DNA of 63,247 nucleotides, from NCBI GenBank assembly GCA_028290465.1, contig JAQGJU010000065.1, positions 1-63,247 of the forward strand, in the 5' to 3' direction. This document shows positions 44,836 to 52,672 of the stretch, piece by piece. Made by a program: the position numbers and the translations under genes. This stretch comes from Xanthobacteraceae bacterium. Its GTDB lineage: Bacteria > Pseudomonadota > Alphaproteobacteria > Rhizobiales > Xanthobacteraceae. Each line of letters starts with the position of its first letter. Position 1 is the stretch's first letter. The notes below the pieces were generated by a model. The model had not been told where the DNA came from, did no database searches, and saw nothing but the letters and a program-made list of their open reading frames with translations.

Positions 44836-45303
44836 ATGGCCGAACTCGAACCCAGTGTCCCGGCTCCCGCCTTCACCCTGGCGCGCGATGACGGTGGCCA
44901 AGTGTCGCTTGCCGACTTCGCCGGTCGCAAGTTGGTTTTGTATTTTTATCCCAAGGCCGACACGCCGGGCTGCACCCAGGAGTCCAAGGATTTTACGGCA
45001 CTGCAAAAGGCGTTCGCGGCCGCCGGTACGGATATCGTCGGGGTTTCTCCCGACCCGGTACGCGCGCAGGCCAAATTCAAGACCAAGTACGACCTCGGAT
45101 TTGCGCTCGGCAGCGACGAAAGCCACGAAATGCTGGAGGCCTATGGGGTGTGGGCGCAGAAATCCATGTATGGCCGCAGCTATATGGGTGTGGAGCGCAC
45201 GACCTTCCTGATCGACCCGCAGGGCCGCATCGCCCGCATCTGGCGCAAGGTGAAGGTACCGGGCCATGCCGAGGAAGTCCTGGAGGCCGCGAAAACGCTT
45301 TAA
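44836..45303 (+). CDS. Bcp-type peroxiredoxin
   Basis: 155 residues from the ATG at 44836 (AAAGGAAGGC precedes it). The peroxidatic cysteine is in KADTPGCTQESKDFTAL; the second cysteine found five residues on in E. coli Bcp is absent (QESKD), so it works without that nearby resolving cysteine. YMGVERTTFLIDPQGRIARI and WRKVKVPGHAEEVL are family typical. It reduces hydrogen peroxide and organic hydroperoxides with thioredoxin. Divergent from the AsmA-like gene with a 215-bp gap. Confidence 0.94.
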   Translation: MAELEPSVPAPAFTLARDDGGQVSLADFAGRKLVLYFYPKADTPGCTQESKDFTALQKAFAAAGTDIVGVSPDPVRAQAKFKTKYDLGFALGSDESHEMLEAYGVWAQKSMYGRSYMGVERTTFLIDPQGRIARIWRKVKVPGHAEEVLEAAKTL

Positions 45304-45368
45304 ACCTGTTGTTTGGGCACGATCTTTTCCGACAACGGTTTCACCCCCGGATCAAGTCCGGAGGACAA
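45304..45368. repeat. Degenerate copy of the palindromic element
   Basis: GGGCACGATCTTTTCCGAC followed by AACGG and CCCCGGATCAAG resembles the GAGCATGATCTTTTC...AACCGG...GATCAT arms of the full element, with several changes. It directly follows the bcp stop codon. Calling it a relic is tentative. Confidence 0.45.
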
Positions 45369-45472
45369 GCTTTTCGGGATCAGCCCTCGCGCTTTATGCA
45401 ATATTAACCATGGATGGTTGAAATCGCGCTCTGAACGTCGGTCGGGTTTCCCGGGCTGGCCAGGGAGCGTCG

Positions 45473-46819
45473 ATGTCGTCTCGAGCCGGCCTGCATCCTC
45501 TTCACGGTTACGGACATCGCCCCCCACCGGCGCCCGACCGCCCCCGCGCGCGGCTGCAAGCGGCCGCTCCGGCCGACTACACGCTGACCCATGCCGGCCG
45601 ACAGGTCCGCATCGGCCCGGTTGCGTTCTGGGTTGTGGTCGGCACCCTGGTCATCATGGCGCTGTGGTCCGCCGCGACCGCGACCTATTTCGCGTTTCAC
45701 GACGATGTCCTGACCCGGCTGATCGCCCGCCAAGCCGACATGCAGTTCGCCTATGAGGATCGCATCGCGGATCTGCGCGCCCAGGTCGACCGCATCACCA
45801 GCCGGCAGATGCTCGACCAGGAAAAAGTCGAACAGAATCTCGGCGACATTCTAAAGCGTCAGGCCACACTCGAGAATCGCGCCGGCGCGATCTCGGCGAT
45901 TGCCGATCCGGCGACGACCGGCTCGATCCGGCCGACCGGACGTGCGCCGGCCGCCGCCGCTCCGGCCTCCAACATCAATCCGAAGCCGTCGCCGATCAGC
46001 GATACCGTGATCTTCACCGCGCCGCCGGACCGCGAGGCGCGGCTGGAATCCCGCACGCCGCCGCCCGCCACTTTCCGCCTCGCTTCTACGTCTGCCGCGA
46101 AGCCGCCCGCTGGCAATATGGTGGGTGCGCTCGGCCGGCTGCAGACCTCGCTCGACCGCGTCGAGGCGCGGCAGGCCGCCGCGCTCAATGAGATCGAGGA
46201 GCAGGTCGACGGCAAGGCGCAGCGCATGCGCACCGTGCTGGCCGATCTCGGCCTCGACCTGTCCAAGATTCCGACCGGGCCGGTCGGCGGTCCGTTCATC
46301 GCCGCCAAGCCGCCGGCCGCCGCCAGCGGGTTCGACCGCCAAGTTTACCGGGTCGCGGTGGCGCGCGCCCAGATCGAACGCTTCAACCGGGCGCTGGTCT
46401 ATGTGCCGGTGCGCAAGCCTATCCCCGGCGAACTCGACGTCTCATCGGGCTTCGGCGTGCGCTACGATCCGTTCATCCGCACCCCGGCGATGCACACCGG
46501 GCTCGACTTCCGTGGTGAAACCGGCGAGCCGGTGCGGGTCACCGCCAACGGCACCGTCACCCATGCGGCGTGGCAGGGCGGCTATGGCAAGATGATCGAA
46601 GTCGATCACGGTCACGGTTTCGCGACGCGCTACGGCCATCTATCGGCGATCGACGTCAAGGTCGGACAGAGCGTGAAGATCGGCCAGACCATCGGCCGGC
46701 TCGGCTCGACCGGCCGCTCGACCGGTCCGCATCTGCATTACGAGACCCGGGTCGATGGCGACGCGGTAGATCCGCAGAAGTTCCTGCGCGCCGGCATAAG
46801 GCTTGGCAATCCGAGCTGA
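45473..46819 (+). CDS. M23-family peptidoglycan endopeptidase, membrane-anchored
   Basis: 448 residues. A cytoplasmic Pro/Arg-rich segment (1-48) precedes one transmembrane helix (about 49-70, IGPVAFWVVVGTLVIMALWS), a coiled-coil stretch (85-140) and an Ala/Pro linker. The C-terminal LytM domain starts SSGFGVRYDPFIRTPAMH with zinc ligands in MHTGLDFRG and GPHLHYETR, and GHGFATRYGHLS between them; both histidines and the aspartate are kept, so it is predicted active. It cleaves peptidoglycan cross-links in growth or division. The GGGAGCGTCG before the ATG at 45473 is a possible ribosome site. Confidence 0.92.
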   Translation: MSSRAGLHPLHGYGHRPPPAPDRPRARLQAAAPADYTLTHAGRQVRIGPVAFWVVVGTLVIMALWSAATATYFAFHDDVLTRLIARQADMQFAYEDRIADLRAQVDRITSRQMLDQEKVEQNLGDILKRQATLENRAGAISAIADPATTGSIRPTGRAPAAAAPASNINPKPSPISDTVIFTAPPDREARLESRTPPPATFRLASTSAAKPPAGNMVGALGRLQTSLDRVEARQAAALNEIEEQVDGKAQRMRTVLADLGLDLSKIPTGPVGGPFIAAKPPAAASGFDRQVYRVAVARAQIERFNRALVYVPVRKPIPGELDVSSGFGVRYDPFIRTPAMHTGLDFRGETGEPVRVTANGTVTHAAWQGGYGKMIEVDHGHGFATRYGHLSAIDVKVGQSVKIGQTIGRLGSTGRSTGPHLHYETRVDGDAVDPQKFLRAGIRLGNPS

Positions 46820-46852
46820 AAAACATTCGAGCGCGACCGCTCCTTCGGACGT

Positions 46853-47984
46853 CTACTCGACGTCCTCGACCTTGTCGGGCCCGGTGCCGAACGCCTTCTG
46901 GGCAAGCGCCGCCGCCATGAAGTCATCCAGATCGCCGTTGAGCACGCCGGACGTATCGGAGGTCGACACGCCGGTGCGCAGATCCTTGACCATCTGATAG
47001 GGCTGCAGCACGTAAGAGCGAATCTGGTGGCCCCAGCCGATGTCGGTCTTGGCGGCCTGATCGGCGGCGGCCTGGACCTCGCGCTTCTTCAATTCGATCT
47101 CGTACAGCTTGGCGCGCAGCATGTCCCACGCCTGCGCGCGATTGCGATGCTGCGAACGGTCGTTCTGGCACGCGACGACCGTGTTGGTCGGAAGATGCGT
47201 GAGCCGGATCGCGGAATCGGTCTTGTTGACGTGCTGGCCGCCGGCGCCGCTCGACCGCATGGTGTCGGTCTTCACGTCGGATTCCTTGATGTCGATGATG
47301 ATCCGGTCGTCGACCACCGGATAGACGTTGATGCTGGCGAACGAGGTGTGGCGGCGGGCGTTGGAATCGAACGGCGAAATGCGTACCAGCCGGTGCACGC
47401 CGTTCTCGGACTTCAGCCAGCCATAAGCGTTGCGGCCCTTGATCTGCAAGGTCGCCGACTTGATGCCGGCTTCTTCGCCGCCGGTTTCCTCGATGTACTC
47501 AACCTTGAAGCCGTGCTGCTCGGCCCAGCGCACATACATGCGCAGCAGCATGCTGGCCCAATCCAGGCTCTCGGTGCCACCGGCGCCGGCATGGACTTCC
47601 AAGTACGTATCGTTGTTGTCGGCCTCCCCGGACAGCAGCGCTTCCAGCTCGCGGCGCGCCACCTCGGCTTTGAGCTTGCGCAGCGCCTCCTCGGCGTCCG
47701 CCAAGACCGCTTCATCGCCCTCGGCCTCGCCGAGTTCCATCATGGTCAGTTGGTCGTCGAGATCGCGTTCGATGCGGTCGATGGCCGTGAGGCTGTCTTC
47801 GAGCTGGGTACGCTCCTGCATCGCCTTCTGGGCGCGCTGGGCGTCGTTCCAGAAGGCCGGGTCTTCGGACTGCTTGTTCAGTTCGGCGAGGCGCGCCTTT
47901 GCCTGGTCGACGTCAAAGATGCCTCCTCAGCAGCCCGACCGACTGCTTGATCTCCTCGACGAGTTTCTGGGCTTCAGCGCGCAT
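46853..47984 (-). CDS. prfB: Peptide chain release factor 2, expressed by programmed +1 frameshift
   Basis: 376 residues from two frames. The ATG at 47984 opens [20 protein letters not shown] and meets a TGA after CTT at codon 24; shifting +1 at CTT-T continues [20 protein letters not shown] and on through the main frame. The body holds the codon-recognition SPF in [13 protein letters not shown] and the catalytic GGQ in [16 protein letters not shown]2 terminates at UGA and UAA. The frameshift is autoregulatory: high RF2 terminates at the internal UGA. The order prfB-mrcA-amiC-rne is typical of Rhizobiales. Confidence 0.95.
47913..47927 (-). promoter_or_regulatory. prfB programmed frameshift site
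   Basis: On the minus strand the sequence is AGGAGG CAT CTT TGA C: an internal Shine-Dalgarno-like AGGAGG, the slippery CTT and the in-frame UGA followed by C. This matches the classic RF2 autoregulatory site (AGG GGG TAT CTT TGA C) with small changes. The Shine-Dalgarno element pushes the ribosome +1 when UGA termination is slow. Confidence 0.95.
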
Positions 47985-48068
47985 TGATAAATCCGTGATT
48001 GGCGATGACACGTCGCCGGACGACACCGGGGTCTAGCCGGCCTGCGGGGTCGATGCAACGTGGTCCGC

Positions 48069-50537
48069 TCACCACAGTCCGCCGGTACCCGAGCGCAAGG
48101 CGCGGTCGGCTTCCGGCGATACCGTAAGCGGCCGCCCTTCGGCGTCGCTCACGCCGATCACCGAATAGTTGTCGGGCGGCGACGTGCCGGGCTTGAAGGC
48201 TTCGAGGATTACGCCGCCGGTCGAGCCGGGGCTGGCCCGCATGCCGGTCTTGGCCTCGATGCGGATCAGCTTGATGCCGGCCGGCACGCGGAACGGTACC
48301 GGCGCTTTGTCGGCCAACGCGACCTTCATGAAGTCCTTGACGATCGGCGCCGACAGATGGCCACCGGTCGCGCCACGACCGAGATGGCGCGGCTTGTCGT
48401 AGCCGATATAAACCCCGACGACCATGTCGGGCGAATAGCCGACGAACCAGGCGTCCTTCTCGTCATTGGTGGTGCCAGTCTTGCCGGCGATCGGCTTGCC
48501 GACCTCGCGCAGAACGGTGGCGGTGCCGCGCTGCACGACGCCTTCCAACATCGACGTCACCTGATATGCCGTCATCGGATCGATCACCTGCTCGCGGCGG
48601 TCGACCAAAGTCGGCTCGGGCTGGTTCTCCCACTTGGCGGCCGCGCAGCCACGACATTCGCGCTTGTCGTGCTTGTACATGGTGTGGCCGTAGCGATCCT
48701 GGATGCGGTCGATCAGCGTCGGCGTGATGCGCCGTCCGCCATTGTCGAACATGCCGTACGCCGCGACCATCTTGAGCAGCGTGGTTTCGCCGGCGCCGAG
48801 CGCAAACGACAGATACGGCGGCAGGTCGTCATAGACGCCGAACCGCTTGGCATATTCGCCGATCAGCGGCATGCCGACATCCTGCGCGAGACGCACCGTC
48901 ATGACGTTGCGGGATTGCTCAATGCCGAACCGCAGCGTCTGTGGACCGTAGAACTTTCCGGAATAGTTTTCCGGCTTCCAGGAAGCCTGGCCGGCGCCCT
49001 GGTCGATTTCCAGCGGCGCGTCGACGACCACGGTCGAGGGCGTGTAGCCGTTGTCCAGCGCGGCCGCATAGACGAACGGCTTGAAGGCCGAGCCCGGCTG
49101 CCGCAGCGCCTGAGTGGCGCGGTTGAACTGGCTCTGGTCGAACGAGAAGCCGCCGACCAGCGCCAGCACGCGGCCGGTCACCGGATCGAGCGCCGCGATG
49201 GCGCCGGAGACTTCCGGCAATTGCTGCAGGCGGAACTGGCTCTTGTCCTTCTCGCTCGGCGCAACATAGATCACGTCGCCGGTCGCCAGTACTTGGCCGA
49301 CCTTGGTGACGGCCCGGCCGCGCTCGTTGCCCGCGGCGGCCTTCGCCCATTTCATGCCGTCGAGCGGCAGGATGCCGACCAGGCGATCTTTGGACACCGC
49401 GCCGCCCGGCTCACGCGCCGGCTGCAGCCCGATACGGGCCGACTGATCGGTGACCTCGAGCACGACGGCCAAACGCCACGGCGAGATGTCGTTGAGTGCC
49501 TTGACCTCGGCGAGCTTCACGCCCCAGTCGCCGACCGGCTCCAGCTTGGCGACGGGTCCGCGCCAGCCCTGGGTTTCGTCGAACTTGACGAGACCATCGG
49601 CCAGCACCTTGCGGCCCAGCGCCTGCAGTTTCGGATCGAGCGTGGTGCGGACCGACAGTCCGCCTTCGTACAGCTTCTTCTCGCCGAACTTTTCGTAGAT
49701 CTCGCGGCGCACTTCCTCGGCGAAATATTCCGCCGCGAACACATGCGCGCCGGTCGAGCGCTGGGTGACGGTCAGCGGATCCTTCTTGGCGGTCTCGCCC
49801 TGCGCGGCCGTGATGGCGTTGATCGACACCATCTGGTCGAGCACGTAGTTGCGCCGTTCGATTGCGCGGTCGCGCTGGCGGTATGGATTGTAGTTGTTCG
49901 GCGCTTTGGGCAAGGCCGCGAGATACGCCGCTTCCTGGGCGTTCAACTCGTGCACCGACTTGTCGAAATACAGCAGCGATGCCGCCGCGATGCCGTAGGC
50001 GCCGACGCCGAGATAGATCTCGTTGAGGTACAGTTCGAGGATCTTTTCCTTGGAATAGGTCCGCTCGATCTTCAGCGCCAGCAGCGCTTCCTTGATCTTT
50101 CGCGTGAATGACACCTCGTTGGTCAACAGGAAGTTCTTGGCGACCTGCTGGGTGATGGTCGAGGCGCCCTGCGGGCGGCGGCTGCTGCCTAAATTCTGCA
50201 CGTACAGCACGCCGGCGCGGGCGATGCCGGTGGGGTCCAGCCCGACATGGTCGTAGAAATTCTTGTCCTCGGCGGCCAGGAACGCGTTGATGACCAGCTT
50301 CGGCACCGCCTGGATCGGGATGTAGAGCCGGCGCTCCTTGGCGTATTCGGCGAGCAGCGCGCCGTCGGACGCATGCACCCGCGTCATCACCGGCGGCTCG
50401 TAATCCTGAAGCTGAGAATAGTCCGGCAGGTCTTTGGAATAGTGCCACATCAGGCCGGCAGTCCCGGCCACCCCAACCAGGAACAGAGTGGTGCCGACGG
50501 CAAACAGGAAGCCGAAAAAGCGCAGCATAAGCTTCAT
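48069..50537 (-). CDS. mrcA: Penicillin-binding protein 1A, bifunctional
   Basis: 822 residues. An N-terminal membrane anchor (FFGFLFAVGTTLFLVGVAG) is followed by the glycosyltransferase domain (AFLAAEDKNFYDHVGLDP, GASTITQQVAKNFLLTNE, KILELYLNEIYLG), an OB-like region and the transpeptidase domain with SAFK in RQPGSAFKPFVYAAALDN, SRN in EQSRNVMTVRLA and KTG in AGKTGTTNDEKDAWF. It polymerises and cross-links peptidoglycan. The unusual ECRGCAAAK insertion late in the transpeptidase domain has two cysteines. Encoded between amiC and prfB. Confidence 0.96.
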   Translation of the reverse strand: MKLMLRFFGFLFAVGTTLFLVGVAGTAGLMWHYSKDLPDYSQLQDYEPPVMTRVHASDGALLAEYAKERRLYIPIQAVPKLVINAFLAAEDKNFYDHVGLDPTGIARAGVLYVQNLGSSRRPQGASTITQQVAKNFLLTNEVSFTRKIKEALLALKIERTYSKEKILELYLNEIYLGVGAYGIAAASLLYFDKSVHELNAQEAAYLAALPKAPNNYNPYRQRDRAIERRNYVLDQMVSINAITAAQGETAKKDPLTVTQRSTGAHVFAAEYFAEEVRREIYEKFGEKKLYEGGLSVRTTLDPKLQALGRKVLADGLVKFDETQGWRGPVAKLEPVGDWGVKLAEVKALNDISPWRLAVVLEVTDQSARIGLQPAREPGGAVSKDRLVGILPLDGMKWAKAAAGNERGRAVTKVGQVLATGDVIYVAPSEKDKSQFRLQQLPEVSGAIAALDPVTGRVLALVGGFSFDQSQFNRATQALRQPGSAFKPFVYAAALDNGYTPSTVVVDAPLEIDQGAGQASWKPENYSGKFYGPQTLRFGIEQSRNVMTVRLAQDVGMPLIGEYAKRFGVYDDLPPYLSFALGAGETTLLKMVAAYGMFDNGGRRITPTLIDRIQDRYGHTMYKHDKRECRGCAAAKWENQPEPTLVDRREQVIDPMTAYQVTSMLEGVVQRGTATVLREVGKPIAGKTGTTNDEKDAWFVGYSPDMVVGVYIGYDKPRHLGRGATGGHLSAPIVKDFMKVALADKAPVPFRVPAGIKLIRIEAKTGMRASPGSTGGVILEAFKPGTSPPDNYSVIGVSDAEGRPLTVSPEADRALRSGTGGLW

Positions 50538-50638
50538 GACAGACGTTCAACCCCTGCATCCGGGCAGCGCCACCACGGAGCGCACACCACGATTCGGCCA
50601 ATCTGACAGGCTTTTACGCACCCCGCCACGACAATGGC

Positions 50639-50674
50639 GCGCGACCCGATCCCGTTCCTTGGTCGCGCCTTTTT
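50639..50674 (+). terminator. Orphan plus-strand intrinsic terminator between mrcA and amiC
   Basis: GCGCGACC (50639-50646) and GGTCGCGC (50661-50668) form an 8-bp stem with a 14-nt loop, followed directly by C and TTTTT (50670-50674). The U-run is on the plus strand, where no gene is transcribed; both neighbours run on the minus strand. It could mark the 3' end of a small RNA or an antisense transcript of the mrcA 5' end. Confidence 0.55.
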
Positions 50675-50696
50675 ATGTTGAATCTGAGGCTGGTTC

Positions 50697-51992
50697 CTAG
50701 CGCCGCAAGCCAACATCGCCGCCGGTTCCGGCCAGCCGGGTCGAGAAAAACACCCCGACCGCCTGGGCGATGGCGTCCGCGGTGCGCGAGCGCCAGGCAT
50801 CGGAATTGAGCAGCTTGAGGTCCTGGGCGTTCGACACATAGCCGAGTTCCACCAGCACCGACGGCACGTCGGGCGCCTTGAGCACCTTGAAGCCGGCGGC
50901 CTTGAGCGGGTGCTTGTGCAGCCGCGCCACGCCCTTGATCTCGCCGACCAAGGTTTTGGCGAACTGCAGCGAATAGGTCTTGGTTTCGCGCTGCGCCAGA
51001 TCGACCAGGATGTCGGCGACCTCGTTGGGTTCGCCGCTGAGATCAAAGCCCGCGATCACGTCAGCCTTGTTTTCGGCGTCTGCGAGCCGCCCCGCCTCGC
51101 TGTCGGACGCGGTGTCCGCCAGCGTGTAGATGCTGGCGCCCTGGGCATCGCCCTCGACCTTGCGCAGCGCATCGCAGTGGATCGAAATCAATAGCGCCGC
51201 CTGCCGTTCCCGGGCGAACCGCACCCGGTCGCCGAGCGCCACGAAGGTGTCGTCGGTCCGGGTCATCACCACGCGGTACTTGCCGGACTTTTCCAGCTTG
51301 TCGCGCAGCATCGTGCCGAACTCGAGGACGATGGCCTTTTCCAGTTCGCCGGAGGCGGCCTGGGTGCCGTTGTCGATGCCGCCATGGCCGGGGTCGATCA
51401 CGATCAGCGGGCGCGGGTCGCCCGCCTGTTTAGGGGCAGTCGGGTCGGGCCTCGGCGATTCGGCGCGCGGCGGCTTCCGATCGAGTGCGATCGTCCGCAG
51501 GAAGCTCTCACGGTCGGTGGCCGCGAGATCGAGCACCAACCGGGCCGGCTGGCCGTCGGCGGCATCGATCACAAAGGCCTTGTCGATGCGCACCGGCTTG
51601 CCCACATCCAGGACGATACGGGAGCCGCCCTGCATCACCAGACCGTAGCGGAATGCCTTTACCAGCCCCCGTCCGGTCTCGCCCAGCTTCGCCGGCAGCT
51701 TGAACGACACCTGGGGGATATCCAGGACGACGCGGTACGGATCGGCCAGCGCGAAGGCCCGCACGGCGATTTTCTGGCTCAGATCCAGCACAAACCGGGT
51801 CTGCTGGTCGTCGCCGCCGAGCCGGGCATCGGTCGCCACGGGCAGCGAATCGGTCACAGCGGCTGGTTGCGCCAGCGCCGGACAAACGCCCCCCGTCCCG
51901 GCCGTCAGGCCGAGCAGCAGCGCATAAAGCATGGTCGGCAGGCCGGTCGCGCGGATCGACATCGGGGAATACGAGCCCTCCGGGGACGTCAT
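50697..51992 (-). CDS. amiC: N-acetylmuramoyl-L-alanine amidase (AMIN plus Amidase_3)
   Basis: 431 residues with a signal peptide (LPTMLYALLLGLTAGTGGVC, PALAQPAA). The AMIN domain (about 60-165, DDQQTRFVLDLSQKIAVRAF) targets septal peptidoglycan; the Amidase_3 domain shows zinc-ligand motifs DPGHGGIDNGT, GELEKAIVLEF and SIHCDALRKVEG, with the catalytic glutamate in VLVELGYVSN. It cleaves stem peptides from MurNAc at division. The start is ATG 51992 (GGAGTA precedes) or the ATG at 51962. Gene name by domain match to AmiC-type enzymes. Confidence 0.94.
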   Translation of the reverse strand: MTSPEGSYSPMSIRATGLPTMLYALLLGLTAGTGGVCPALAQPAAVTDSLPVATDARLGGDDQQTRFVLDLSQKIAVRAFALADPYRVVLDIPQVSFKLPAKLGETGRGLVKAFRYGLVMQGGSRIVLDVGKPVRIDKAFVIDAADGQPARLVLDLAATDRESFLRTIALDRKPPRAESPRPDPTAPKQAGDPRPLIVIDPGHGGIDNGTQAASGELEKAIVLEFGTMLRDKLEKSGKYRVVMTRTDDTFVALGDRVRFARERQAALLISIHCDALRKVEGDAQGASIYTLADTASDSEAGRLADAENKADVIAGFDLSGEPNEVADILVDLAQRETKTYSLQFAKTLVGEIKGVARLHKHPLKAAGFKVLKAPDVPSVLVELGYVSNAQDLKLLNSDAWRSRTADAIAQAVGVFFSTRLAGTGGDVGLRR

Positions 51993-52672
51993 TACTCCAT
52001 TAGAAGCCGATGGTTAACCAAAACTTACCGACCGCCCGGGCGCCGCACCGGCAGGCGGGATCGCTTGCCAACGCCGCGTGACCGCCGTAAGAAGACTTGC
52101 TGACGGTTATCACCGTTCCGGTTGTGCCGCGTTCAGGCATCCCGTCCGGCCCGGCTCGCCTCCCGCCCGTCGAAACCGACATGTGTCGACTGACATGTGC
52201 CGAAACGACGCCAGCGGATGGGAGCAGCGACGGAAAACGCCACCTACAGCCCGCGCACGCGCCGATGGCGCCCTGAAGCGGCGGGCATGGCGACGAGATG
52301 ATGCCCCTGTATAGGACAACCGGTCCGTGCGCGCGGCGTTTGCCGGGCGCGCAGGACGCTAATGCCCGGTCGCGGGCAGCGCTCCTGCATTGCCGTAAGC
52401 AGCGACGAATTCCGCGACAGCGCGGCTCGCGCTGGCGCCCCATCATGGGTCGGAGGTCATGCTCGACACGAAGGTCATAGTCCGGACGCACGGCAACCGC
52501 GCCAAATACGCGGTTACGCCGATTGCGCGGCCGGGCCGCCTTGTGCCGCTGCCGAACCCCTTTCCCGTTTCAATCCACCCCCATCAGGCAGGCCGCGCAT
52601 CGCGCCGTCCGTTGCTGCAACCGTCGCGCCCTCGGGCGGACTTGCGCAGGCACGCCCTAAAGAGACTGTTCA
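51993..52672. other. 680-bp region between amiC and rne; presumed long rne leader
   Basis: No coding frame here is supported by homology or a good ribosome site. It contains a near-palindrome CGACATGTGTCG followed by GACATGTG around 52179-52199, and a hairpin AACCGCG/CGCGGTT around 52497-52516. RNase E genes commonly have long leaders through which the enzyme autoregulates its mRNA, so structured RNA is likely in the last few hundred bases. A divergent promoter for amiC would also fall here. Confidence 0.6.

Noticed and set aside
48060-50111. A 683-codon plus-strand frame opposite mrcA
   Set aside because: Antisense shadow; mrcA shows all catalytic motifs in its own frame.
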